A DNA stretch of 64,000 nt from Patagioenas fasciata (Eukaryota; Chordata; Aves; Columbiformes; Columbidae), in NCBI RefSeq assembly GCF_037038585.1, contig NC_092522.1, positions 125,718,661 to 125,782,660 on the forward strand, in the 5' to 3' direction. The notes beneath the pieces are model-generated. The model was not told the DNA's origin, searched no databases, and saw only the letters and a list, made by a program, of their open reading frames with translations. Positions 37,641 through 47,953 of this stretch are shown here, one piece after another. The position numbers were made by a program, and so were the translations under genes. Each line of letters opens with the position of its first letter. Positions within the stretch are counted from its first letter, which is position 1.

Positions 37641-39039
37641 CCTCAGAGCTCCTGCAGCCCCACCAGCCTGGGACTGTGTGGTTCTGCTGCTCTAAGACTG
37701 ACTCTGGTCCAGAGACCAGCGCTTCTAGCACCCGCTCTGCAGCCATCCCATTCCAGAAGGAACCCAACCCCTTTCTCGTGAGTTCTCCACTCCGAACCTC
37801 TCCTGCGTCTCACGGCGCAGGGAGCAGCTCTGGCTCTGCCACCCGTGTCCCCCGCCCTGCAGGTCGCTGCCCACTAAAGCCATCTTCTGGCGCTTGAGAA
37901 GCAGAGCTGGGCACTCTGCAGGGAGATGTCATCACTTGTAGGCTGTGGAGCTTGCCCTGGTAGCCACCTGCCTCCATCCCACCGCACTCACCCTCTGCTG
38001 GCGACACACAAGCTTCTGGCTGGTTCTTCTGCAGGTTCTTCAACCTGGTTCTTCAGCCTTCTGCTGGTTCTTGCTGCTTCTCCTGCAGGTTTTTCTGCTG
38101 GTTCTTCAACGTGTGTCTTCAAAGGGGTTTCCACCTCCAAGAGAATCCGAACACTGGGGTTATGTCAGGATTTATTGAAGTCACAAGCATCTGCTCTGCG
38201 TCCGTGCGCCCCCAATCTTCACCACAACCAGCCGGCCACCCCGGCGTGTACGGCGTGGCACGGCTCTGCTAGTTCAGCTCCGGCCTCTCTTGCTCCTTGG
38301 TTTGTGTTGAGCGTGTGGCTCCTGTGTCCCTCGCTCCGGAGCCTGCCCGTGTTGCACCAGCACGGAGGGGTCACAGGGGACAATCGGTCTCCACGGGCGT
38401 TTTTCTTCCAAGGTGGGGGGATGTGGGTGTTTGGCCCTTTAAAATTTTCACTTACACTCATCATTGAAAATGTAAATATTGGCATATAGACCCATACAAA
38501 TCTTAGGCATACATTTTAAATTCATGGCAGAAAAAGTCCTACATATTGTAGGGATAATCAACCCAATATTGTTATAGTGAATTTACCTCAAATTTTCTGG
38601 ATTTCACTTAGAAATTATAATATTTTTTGAGCGGTCAGTAGATGGGACGTCTCTCTTTAAAATCACGTTTTTATAACCTGATTCAATATTCTCATGGAAG
38701 CTGCAGCGTTCTGGGTAATTCTGCAGGAAGCAGAGACCTTGAACGTGAGAAGGCTCCCCTGGCTGCTGAGGCCGCTGAACGTGGTCATCAAAGAACGCGG
38801 AGCAGACGCTGTGAACAGACGAACCCGAAGAACAAGCACACGGATCACAGAGCGAGCCAGCGGAGCTGGAAAACACAGCCCCTCCTGGGGATCCTTTGCA
38901 TTGGAAATGAGCGTGGATGATGAATATTGATGGCGAGGGGTGGCTGAGCCGTCCCAGCGCTGCACCAGCCCCGTGCACGCTCGCGGGCGCTCTGCCCGTG
39001 TCGGGGTGGGAGAGACGAACAAAGACAGAGGAAATATCT
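37641..39039. other. Intergenic unique sequence with an AT-rich block
   Basis: The block at about 38430-38640 is strongly AT-rich compared with its surroundings. No gene or transposon recognised. Confidence 0.4.
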
Positions 39040-39785
39040 GTGTGGAGTCTTGAGTCTGGGCAGGAGCAGCCCCAGGTTCCAGTGTAAGCTGGGGAATGAG
39101 CTATTAGAGAGCAGTGTAGGGGAAAGGGAGCTGGGGGTCCTGGGGACAGCAGGGTGAGCATGAGCCAGCACTGGGCCCTTGTGGCCAGGAAGGCCAATGG
39201 TACCTGGGGTGGGTTAGAAGGGGGTGGTCAGTAGGTCAGAGAGGTTCTCCTGCCCCTCTGCTCTGCCCTGGGGAGACCACACCTGGAATCTTGTGTCCAG
39301 TTGTGGCCCCTCAGTTCCAGAAGGACAGGGAACTGCTGCAGAGAGTCCAGCGCAGCCACCAAGATGCTGGAGGGAGTGGAGCATCTCCCGTGTGAGGAAA
39401 GGCTGAGGGAGCTGGGGCTCTGGAGCTGGAGAAGAGGAGACTGAGGGGGGACTCATTCATGGGGATCAATATGGAAAGGGGCAGTGTCAGGAGGATGGAG
39501 CCAGGCTCTTCTGGGTGACAACCAGTGACAGGACAAGGGGCAATGGGTGCAAACTGGAACACAGGAGGTTCCACTGAAAGAGGAGAAGCAACTTGTTGGG
39601 GGTGAGGGTGTCAGAGCCTGGCCCAGGCTGCCCAGGGAGGTTGTGGAGTCTCCTTCTCTGCAGACATTCAAACCCGCCTGGACCCCTTCCTGTGGAACCT
39701 CAGCTGGGTGTTCCTGCTCCGGGGGGATTGCACTGGGTGAGCTTTCCAGGGCCCTTCAACCCCTGCCATCCCGTGATTCTGGAGG
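39040..39785 (+). mobile_element. CR1 LINE fragment (plus orientation, ~745 bp)
   Basis: A long sense copy: 'agtgtaggggaaagggagct', 'ctgccctggggagaccacac', 'agaaggacagggaactgctg', 'aggctgagggagctggggct', 'aaggggcaatgggtgcaaac', 'agggcccttcaacccctgcc' and a terminal 'cccgtgattct'. It is one of the longest recognisable CR1 segments here. Confidence 0.93.
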
Positions 39786-41615
39786 TATCGGTGTTCATGA
39801 AGCCCGGCCCGCAGCTGCTCCCCAGTGACTCTGCTGCCAGCGCAGGGAAAACCAAACAGCCCCGAGTCTGCAACATCATTAACTGGACACTCCACAGTTT
39901 GCAAGGACAGCGTATTGCTGGTGACCAGAGCATCTTTACCTGCCTGCTGCCACCTTCCTGTCCTGTGGGACACGACGTGCACATTGCCACAGCTGTCGTT
40001 TCCGAATGGTTTTGGCAGCTCTACTCGGCGTGGAAAAATCCTTTGCCCTTCTCTGCACCTTTCGTGCGCGATCATTGATCGCCCTTGGAATGAGTGGAGC
40101 TCCTGGCCGCATGGCGATGCTTATAGTGTGACATTTCCCCCCCTTTCATTGTCCCTTTATGGCCCGGGGCTCTGCTCGCAGGCCGCCCCGGGGGCAGCAC
40201 AGGCACAGACCGAACGTGGCAAACCCAACTTTCTCCTTCCCGATCTCCCCCCTCCAGTTCCTCCAGCTCTGCGCAGGGCTCGGCCGCCCCCCGGCACCCC
40301 GACTCGGGCCCTGCCGTGATTTCAAACCGCAGAATCACCAAAACAGGACCGGAGGAGACGGTCAGGGGTCACCGCATGGTCCTTGGCTCTCCAGCGCAAT
40401 TAACGGCTCAGAAATGGCTCCTGACAGCTGTCAGTCCGACCCGCACTCCGAGCCTCCAGCGGCAGTGATTCTGCATCGCCCGCGTGGGCCGGAGTTCCAG
40501 CGCCGCGTTATCCTCGGGGGCTTACAACGCACTTCCTACGTTCTCATCTAAACGCTGCCGCTGTGTTTACGAGCAGAAGTTGGTGCCCTGTCTCCTGTTA
40601 CAGCCGCAGCAGGGTGACCCTTCCTGCGGCAGTGCCTTCGGCGGTGTTTGAAGATCACTGTCACCTCTCTCCAGCCTTCCAGCCCCCGATGGAAACCTCC
40701 CCGACCCCGTTTCTTTCAGCCTCTATGGTTTTGCACGCTTCCCCTTGATCTCTTACCAATCTTGACAAATGGTCCCTGCAGACACAGATGGATCTTGTTG
40801 ACCCATCCAAGGTCTCTTGAGGAGTTAAGTTTTGTACATAATTCCCTGAACCCTCCTTTCCCGTGTTTTAGAGATACTCTTTATGTTTCCCGGTTGCTAT
40901 TCGGACACCTTGCATGCTCCCTGCAGCTCCCCAAACCCCTCGCTGAGCCCAGGGGCTGCTTTACCAGCTTCCTACACACGTCGGAACGGATCAAATCAGA
41001 CCCAGCCCGTTCGGAAACATCCAGCGTGCAGAACAAATCTGTAACCTTCTGTTTTCTTATTTTAGCCAGAGTCCTCAGCCCTTTTCCGCTGACATTTGCT
41101 GTCAACCATCTGATCGCAAGTGACCTTTTAAACGAAGACTGAAGCAATAAACATGATTGCATGCTCAGTTTTTCGCTCGGACGCAAGCGCTCGCTCCCCG
41201 GTGCGCGGTGGAGCATCCTTCTCTCCATTTCCTCCTCCCACCGGTGCAGCTGTGGATTCCTTCTCCTTCCCCTGCCTTGTCTCACACTGTTTGTCCCTCG
41301 CTGTGTCACCTTTGGGCCCGGGCTGCCCACGCTGGGCAGCACAAGGAGCCCCGGCGGTGGCTGCGAGCGACTCCCAATACCCGTGATCCCAGAGCACACC
41401 AAGGGTGCCGGGACAGGACCCTCCCAGAGCACGGGAATCCTGCGCCTTCGCAGGCTTTTCTTCGGGAGAGCTGTGTTAATGCGTAAGACATGGGAATCTC
41501 CCCAGTTTCCAATGGCAGGGGGAACGTGCAGCGGCACTTGGGGATGGCCGGTGTCCTTCTGCTCGGTATCGCTGCTCCTGAAACTGCGAGGGCACCTCCT
41601 GCCTCCCCCACAGCC
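39786..41615. other. Intergenic unique sequence
   Basis: No recognised gene. A plus-strand AATAAA occurs at 41143-41148 after an open frame of 164 codons, but no homology, splice or promoter evidence supports a gene. Confidence 0.4.
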
Positions 41616-42560
41616 CAGAGTCACCAGAGCGATGGAACCACAGACGGTTTGGGTCGGAGGGACCTTAAATCTCCCCCAGTCCCCCTGCCATGACAGGGAC
41701 ATCTGCACCAGCTCAGGGTGCTCAGAGCCCCGTCCAGCCTGGCCTGGGATGTCTCCAGGGATGGTTCAGCCACCACCTCTCTGCCCAACCTGGGCCAGGC
41801 TCTCACACCCTCAGCACAAACAATTTCTGCATCATGTCCGGCCTCAATCTCCCGTTTTAGTTTAAAACCATCACCCCTTGCCCTATCAAAACAGGTCCTG
41901 CTCAAAAGTCTGTCCCCATCTTTCTTATGGGCCCCTTTTAAGCACTGAGAGGCCGCACTAAGGTCTCCTGGAGCTTCTCCTCTCCGGCTGAACCCCCAGC
42001 TCCCAGCCTGTCCCCAGCAGAGCTGCTCCAGCCCCCTTTGCCCGCTGGTGCAGGTTCCCCATCAGCTGGTCAGGCAGGCCCTGCCCTCGGTGTGGCTGTG
42101 CTGGGCGCCCCGAATCCCCCCTGTCCCCCATGTTCCTCAGCACAGCGCCCAGAAGGGTCCGCGCCATGGCCTCCCCGGGCACAGGTGGGGCGGACGGGTC
42201 AGCAGTTCCCAGGATCCTGCTTTCTACCCTTTCTAAAACGGGTGCGATGTTTCCCCTCCTCCAATCCCCAGGGGCTTTACCCGAGTGCCGGGCTCTCGGA
42301 ACCCACAGAGCGTGACCAGGACACTGCCCCTGGGGACCCGCGGCACTCCGGACGTGTCCCCTGGGGTCCCACGGGTCTGTGTGTGTCCATGTTCCTCGGG
42401 TGGTCACGATCCTGATCCGCACAGCGGGAGGGACCTTGCTGCCCCGGTCCAGAGCCTGACAGTGAATGCTGAGGCCAATATTAGAATGTCCACGGGTCCC
42501 GGTTCTCCTTTTGGGGTGTGACTGTCCCCATTTAACCTCACTCCTCTTATTTTTGCTTCT
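41616..42560 (-). mobile_element. Long CR1 LINE fragment (minus orientation)
   Basis: Antisense CR1 from 'gatggaaccacagacggttt' through 'tgccatgacagggacatctg', 'gttcagccaccacctctctg', 'cctgtccccagcagagctgc' and 'catcagctggtcaggcaggc'. The part beyond about 42130 ('ccctttctaaaacgggtgcg', 'caggggctttacccgagtgc') looks like the more 5' CR1 region but is less certain. Confidence 0.8.
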
Positions 42561-42639
42561 ACCCCCAGGTTCTTCCCTTCTTTCTTGGCAATCCCCCCCT
42601 CCCCATGCGTGTGACCCACGGGTGCTGAGCTCTTCCCTG

Positions 42640-42908
42640 TGACAGTGACAGAGCCCAGGGAACGGCAGCAGATGTGCCAGGGAGGGCCAGTGGGACATGG
42701 GGCAAAGGTTCTTCACCCAGAGGTGCTGGACACTGAACAGGCTCCCAGGGAGGGGTCACGGCCCAACCTGACAGTGTTCAAGAAGAGACTGGACAGGGTC
42801 CTCAGACACACGGGGTGACCTGTGGGGTGTCCTGTGCAGGGACAGACGTTGGACTCCGTGATCCTGTGGGTCCCTCCAGCTCAGGACACTCTGTGATCTC
42901 ACGATCCT
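42640..42908 (+). mobile_element. CR1 LINE 3' end fragment (plus orientation)
   Basis: Sense CR1: 'ggagggccagtgggacatgg', 'cactgaacaggctcccaggg', 'aagaagagactggacagggt', ending 'caggacactctgtgatctca'. With the previous entry it forms an inverted CR1 pair. Confidence 0.92.
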
Positions 42909-42971
42909 GTGGCCAGCAGCGATGCCAGCGCCCCCCTTTGTCACCCCGTGTGCCCCACGCTGCTGCAGACC

Positions 42972-43158
42972 TCACTGACACACCAGACCGTGCCAACACA
43001 CCAGACCGTGCCGACACACCAGACCTTACTGATGTACCAGACCTTGCCGACACACCAGACCATGCCGATATACCAGACCTTGCTGATAAACCAGACCTTG
43101 CCAACACACCAGACCTTGCTGACACACCAGACCTTGCCGACACACCAGACCATGCCGG
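42972..43158. repeat. 18-bp minisatellite, 10 copies
   Basis: CACCAGACCTTGCCGACA and variants repeat from 42981 every 18 bp to 43143. Confidence 0.95.
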
Positions 43159-43417
43159 GACCCACTCCTGGTGCTGTCATCGCTAAGCTGGAAGGAACGT
43201 GGCAAGTACGTAAAATGAAATCCCCCCCAAATAAACTCAGTAATTTTACATGGGCCTCTCTACACTCTTAGGGCTTGTACACTGCCTTTTATAGATCAAG
43301 AGAGAGCTCCTACCTAGCAAAACCAGCTTTTGCTGCTTAGACTTTGTCCTAGTGAAGCTCCCTGCAAATAACAGTTGTTTTAGTAGAAACACTCCCTCTT
43401 ATACAAAACAGAAGTCA
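43159..43417. other. Intergenic spacer
   Basis: Nothing recognised. Confidence 0.35.
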
Positions 43418-43535
43418 TAGAATGATGGAACCACGGGATGGTTTAGGTGGGACGGGACCATTAAAGCTCCCCAGTCCCCTGCCATGAGCAGGGACATCTT
43501 CACCAGCTCGGTGCTCAGAGCCCCATCCGGTTGCA
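43418..43535 (-). mobile_element. CR1 LINE 3' end fragment (minus orientation)
   Basis: Starts 'catagaatgatggaaccacg' and continues 'cagtcccctgccatgagcag' and 'tgctcagagccccatccgg'. Confidence 0.9.
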
Positions 43536-43663
43536 CCTGGGGTGCCACCCCAGCCCGTGAGGCTCCCCGAGCTGGGTTCGTGACGCGGAGCTGCGCTCGG
43601 ACAGACGGACGCGCGGGTGCGCAGGAAGGAGCTGCAGACGCCCTTTGCGATGATGCTCATTCC

Positions 43664-43669
43664 TTTATT
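43664..43669 (-). terminator. KIF3C: Poly(A) signal AATAAA
   Basis: TTTATT on the plus strand reads AATAAA on the minus strand, followed by 'ggaatgagcatcatcgcaaa' as a plausible cleavage region. It is the first canonical hexamer after the KIF3C stop codon. Confidence 0.6.
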
Positions 43670-44602
43670 GGTGTCATTGCCAGTTTTCCAACGGGCGCTG
43701 GCGCTTTCTGGTCCTTCCCAGCACCGGGTCAAAGCTACATTACAGCAGGTCAGGAGGTGTCCATCCAAAGCCAGAGGGTGATTAATGACCTCTCTCCATA
43801 CAGTATGTATAATATATATATATTTATAATATGTCCTGTATATTCATATGTATAGAGTGACAAGGATGGGCCACCATACAGTAAACTTCTGATTTCTAAA
43901 TAAATCACCAGAGCAACAGGCACAAAAATTTGGTCCTAATCAAGGCCCCTCACCTTGTCAATCAATCCAGAACAGACCCCGACCCACCCCCTCGCAAAAG
44001 AAATCCAAACCTGGAACCCAAGGTAACGAAACGATTTAACAACCAAAACAAGCCCCGTCCCCCCCGGGAGTTTCCCCTGTACAGCCCCTCACACCGACAG
44101 TGAACAGACCCCTTGGCTACACGCGCGCACTCACACACCTACACGCGCCCGGGCAAACACACGCACCGACGCACAGAGACCGCAGAACATTGCAAATGTA
44201 CACCCGAGGCAGCCGCCGCGCAGGGGCTGCGGGGGCACCCGAGCCGGGGCAAGCGGGAAAACGCCGCCGCCAGCTCGCCCGGTCCCCGCTCGGGTCACCG
44301 GCGTCTGCTCGCGACCTGCCCGTGTTTGTGCCGCGAGGCGGCCGGCGGTTGGTGGCCGGCGGTTGGTGGCCGGCGGTGGCGCAGGGACGGAGCGGGTGCC
44401 GGACCCGCCGCAGACGCCATACGAGCGGCGCTGGATGTTGGGAGCGGCTCGGCCCGTCCCCGGCGCTGGGCACACGTGTCCCGCGCTGTGCTCTGCTGGA
44501 AGGGTGTCCTGTGGTGCCACCGCCACCAGCTCAGCCCTGCGGAGCACACCCACCCTTCTGCACCGCTCCACTGCCGGGCAAGCCGCGGCAATGAGCGGAG
44601 AA

Positions 44603-44655
44603 CCAATTACATTGGAAGAGACCCTCAAGATCATCGAGTCCAACCATTAACTCAC
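44603..44655 (-). mobile_element. Short CR1 remnant (minus orientation)
   Basis: Contains 'attggaagagaccctcaaga' and 'tcatcgagtccaaccatta', a CR1 3' end remnant inside the proposed KIF3C 3' UTR. Confidence 0.75.
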
Positions 44656-45389
44656 CCTGGCACTGGACACCCTCAGCTCTCGAGATTTGCCTCCCTTATC
44701 CTGGACAGAGAGAGTGGTGAAAGAGACTCTGTCACCGGTTCACCGCCTCAGGGCCCCACGAGCCGCTGATTCGGCTGAAGATGAACTCGGGGCAATTCAA
44801 AAACAAGGAGGAAAATACATTCCCACGGGCTGCCCGGCAGACGGCTTCTCCCCTCTGGGGTCTGTGCTTCCCGACCCGGGCTCCCTGAAGCTCCCCTGGA
44901 ACTGAAACAAGGAACAGGGCCTCTCACCCCGCGGGTTCCGCAGGGCAGAGCCAGCTCGCTCTGGGGATGCACGTGGACAACCGGCTCAGCGGTGCCTGCG
45001 GGCAGGAGCTGGCCCCGGAGCAGCACGGACCCACCTCCGGCTCCCGCACACCCTCCTGCGCCCCCTCCCCAGGCCGAGCGTGGCTGGACCGGCTGCTGCC
45101 CTGCGGAACGAGGAGCGATGGACAGACAGCTCCCCCACACCGCCTGCTGCTGCGTGGGACACGGGGACACGGCGGTCGGAGGGCAGACGGTGTTAGGGGC
45201 ACTGGTGGGGGGGAGAGACGGTGGCAGAGGGCAACGATCAGGAGCAGGACGGTGTGACAGGGATGGACAGAGGCCAGAGCAGGAGACGGGCTGGGAGGCG
45301 GCAGGAAGGGCTCTGGGTGCCCCAGTGAGCAGGGGGTCGCTCCTGCTTGGTGGGACCTGCGCTGCTCTCAAGCAGACGCAACTGACACT

Positions 45390-45492
45390 CCTGGTCAAAG
45401 GGCTCATTGAAGATGTCCCTGCTCACTGCAGGGGCTTGAGCTGGATGACCTCTGAAGGTCCCATCCAGCCCAAACTATTTTATGATTCTATG
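45390..45492 (+). mobile_element. CR1 LINE 3' end fragment (plus orientation)
   Basis: Contains 'caggggcttgagctggatga', 'cctctgaaggtcccatccag' and ends 'ttttatgattctatggttct', a good CR1 tail. Confidence 0.9.
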
Positions 45493-46595
45493 GTTCTGCT
45501 CCGTGTCTGTGCCTCGTTCCCTCTCCCTCCCGCATGCAGGAGCCATCAGCGTGAGCAGTGACTCTCTCCATCACCCCAAGACATGGTCCCTACCTGCAAT
45601 GTTCTCTGACCTGCCTGCCCTGGGCCCGGCCCGAGTCTCTCCCTCCGAAAACCCGTATCCTCCCACGTCAGCCTGCAGGTCTCTCCCTCATTCATTAGGA
45701 TCTTGCCAAACAAATGGATCTTGCCCATCTCCGCACATCTGGAAACCATCCCAGGGAAGGCAGAGCTGCTGGCCTGGCCGTGCCAGGGATGGTCTTCAGC
45801 ACGGACCACCTGCCCTCAATCCAACTGCCGAAAGCTGAACCTTTAGGAGCCCCGAGCCACGTCCGGGCGCCCGCATGCGCTGCTGCCTGGGACGGGTTTC
45901 AGATCGCCAGCATGGCCTCGTGGCTTGTCCCTGTCCCCTTACCCGTGACTCACGTCTATCCCTCCACGACCCACGCCATCACCAGGAATGATCTCCCAAG
46001 CCCACGGTGACCTCCACGTGGTACAACCCAGCCCGGGGGACAGCGACGCCGATCGCTGCTCCAGGCATCACCGCCATCGCACTAGAGCGTTAAACCCTTC
46101 ACCGCTTCAAACACTGGCTCAGCGCTGCTTCTTCCATCTTGTCCTGCACTCTCCGTTGCCTTCAGCTGCCAGGATGGTGGAGACTCCCCTCTGGATTCTC
46201 TCAGGTAGCATCGCTCCCCAACTGCGGGCGTCTTCGGGAGGGGACGGAGATTCCCACCTCCTGTGCTTGCTGTAAGGAGCTAAACACCCTCATAGGGACG
46301 GGAGCTGGGTGCCAGGTGACGGGACAGGACTGGACTGGCCATCTCCAGAGCGCGGCACAGGTGGACAGAGTCCCGGCACCACCAGGACTGACACGGTTTG
46401 GTTGATCTGCAAGTCCTCTCTGTGGATGGAACCAGCGTTTCTGGGTGCCAGCCATGCCCAGAAGTCAATGAGATGTCATTGCTGCCACCAGAGCTGGAGA
46501 GTCCCTCTGGGCGTCTCACAAACCCAGTGTGAGGAGCTGCCACCGCAAAGTCCCCAAATCCTTGTAGAAGTCACCAGACTCCCTGGAATCGCAGC

Positions 46596-47393
46596 ACCGG
46601 TGTCGGGGACAGCCCCACCGGTGTCCGGGACAGCCCCACCGGTGCCCGGGACAGCCCCACCGGTGTCGGGGACAGCCCCACCGGTGTCCGGGACAGCCCC
46701 ACCGGTGTCGGGGACAGCCCCACCGGTGTCCGGGACAGCCCCACCGGTGCCCGGGACAGCCCCACCGGTGTCGGGGACAGCCCCACCGGTGTCGGGGACA
46801 GCCCCACCGGTGTCCGGGACAGCCCCACCGGTGCCTGGGACAGCCCCACCGGTGTCGGGGACAGCCCCACCGGTGTCAGGGACAGCCCCACCGGTGCCTG
46901 GGACAGCCCCACCGGTGTCGGGGACAGCCCCACCGGTGTCGGGGACAGCCCCACCGGTGCCTGGGACAGCCCCACCGGTGTCCGGGACAGCCCCACCGGT
47001 GCCTGGGACAGCCCCACCGGTGTCGGGGACAGCCCCACCGGTGTCAGGGACAGCCCCACCGGTGCCTGGGACAGCCCCACCGGTGTCGGGGACAGCCCCA
47101 CCGGTGTCGGGGACAGCCCCACCGGTGTCAGGGACAGCCCCACCGGTGCCTGGGACAGCCCCACCGGTGTCGGGGACAGCCCCACCGGTGTCGGGGACAG
47201 CCCCACCGGTGTCAGGGACAGCCCCACCGGTGTCGGGGACAGCGCCACCGGTGTCCGGGACAGCCCCACCGGTGTCCGGGACAGCCCCACCGGTGTCGGG
47301 GACAGCCCCACCGGTGCCCGGGACAGCCCCACCGGTGTCCGGGACAGCCCCACCGGTGTCGGGGACAGCCCCACCGGTGTCGGGGACAGCCTC
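46596..47393. repeat. 21-bp minisatellite, 38 copies
   Basis: The unit ACCGGTGTCGGGGACAGCCCC starts at 46596 and last at 47373, exactly 37 x 21 bp apart. Variants at the fourth to sixth variable bases are gtgtcg, gtgtcc, gtgccc, gtgcct and gtgtca. Each unit contains the palindrome ACCGGT and, on the sense RNA, GGGGCUGUCCCC or a 3-bp-stem variant. Heptapeptide frames (GTAPPVS on plus; GAVPDTG on minus) are open because 21 is a multiple of three. It lies within the proposed KIF3C 3' UTR. Confidence 0.97.
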
Positions 47394-47636
47394 AGTGCCT
47401 GCAGAAGCCACCAGAGAAGGGCCCGTGGCCCCCCTGCAGGCTCTGTGGGGCGCGATGGTGAGCGGTGACCACCCGGCAGTGTCCCCATGTCCCAGCCACG
47501 CGCGGGGGCTGCGGCAGTGGCCCGGGGGTGGCGGGGAGCCCAGTGTCCCCGAGGCGCGCTCGGCGTGGTGCCCGCTGCCCGCCTCGGGCGTCCTCCAGTC
47601 CCAAGGCGCCTTCTGCCTCGGCGCATCGACCACTCC

Positions 47637-47662
47637 ATAAATAAATACGTTAAATAAATAAA
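47637..47662 (-). promoter_or_regulatory. KIF3C: AU-rich element in KIF3C 3' UTR
   Basis: The sense strand reads TTTATTTATTTAACG followed by TATTTATTTAT, giving overlapping ATTTA pentamers and a TTATTTATT nonamer about 200 nt after the stop codon. Such elements recruit ELAV/Hu and TTP-type proteins that set mRNA stability. Confidence 0.55.
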
Positions 47663-47859
47663 GTGACAGATCTGGATGGGGCAGGAAGGGGCAGAAGGAG
47701 TTGGGGCAGCTCCCCTCGCCCCGGGGGCTGTTCATGAGCGGCTCACACAAACACACGAGCACACAAAGTAGCTGAAGACAAAGACGAACTGGGACCAGTG
47801 GAGATGCTGCCGGCTGGGGCCCCGGCCTGGGCCGTCGGGGGACAAGGGGCTCCGGGAGG

Positions 47860-47953
47860 TCACTCCTGAGCTGGCATCGTGGTGGCGCGCGGGGAGCTGG
47901 CGGCGAGGGACACATGCGTGGTTGAGGACGGCAGCGACCGCGGCGTCTGGCAC
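47860..47953 (-). CDS. KIF3C: KIF3C coding exon 8 (C-terminus and stop)
   Basis: Preceded by a CCCCAG acceptor. The first base completes the split Trp codon (TG|G) from exon 7; 30 further residues, ending MPAQE, precede TGA at 47862-47860. The pattern C-Q-x-P and S-T-T-H-x-S-L-A agrees with the mammalian KIF3C C-terminus. Confidence 0.9.

Larger units (their letters stand above)
43645..47859 (-). other. KIF3C: Probable KIF3C 3' UTR (~4.2 kb)
   Basis: From the KIF3C stop codon at 47860 to the first canonical minus-strand AATAAA (43664-43669) I find no other AATAAA or ATTAAA on the sense strand. The last ~450 bp reads like a terminal 3' UTR: non-repetitive, moderately AT-rich, with an alternating TA tract at about 43803-43832. 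The interval contains an AU-rich element, the 38-copy 21-bp array, a plus-orientation CR1 piece at 45.4 kb and a short minus CR1 piece at 44.6 kb. Cleavage is expected at about 43640-43655. An alternative is that the poly(A) signal belongs to a separate transcript. Confidence 0.55.

Noticed and set aside
40648..41148. Plus-strand 164-codon frame followed by AATAAA at 41143
   Set aside because: No recognisable protein, promoter or splice sites; an isolated hexamer next to a chance frame is expected in this much sequence.
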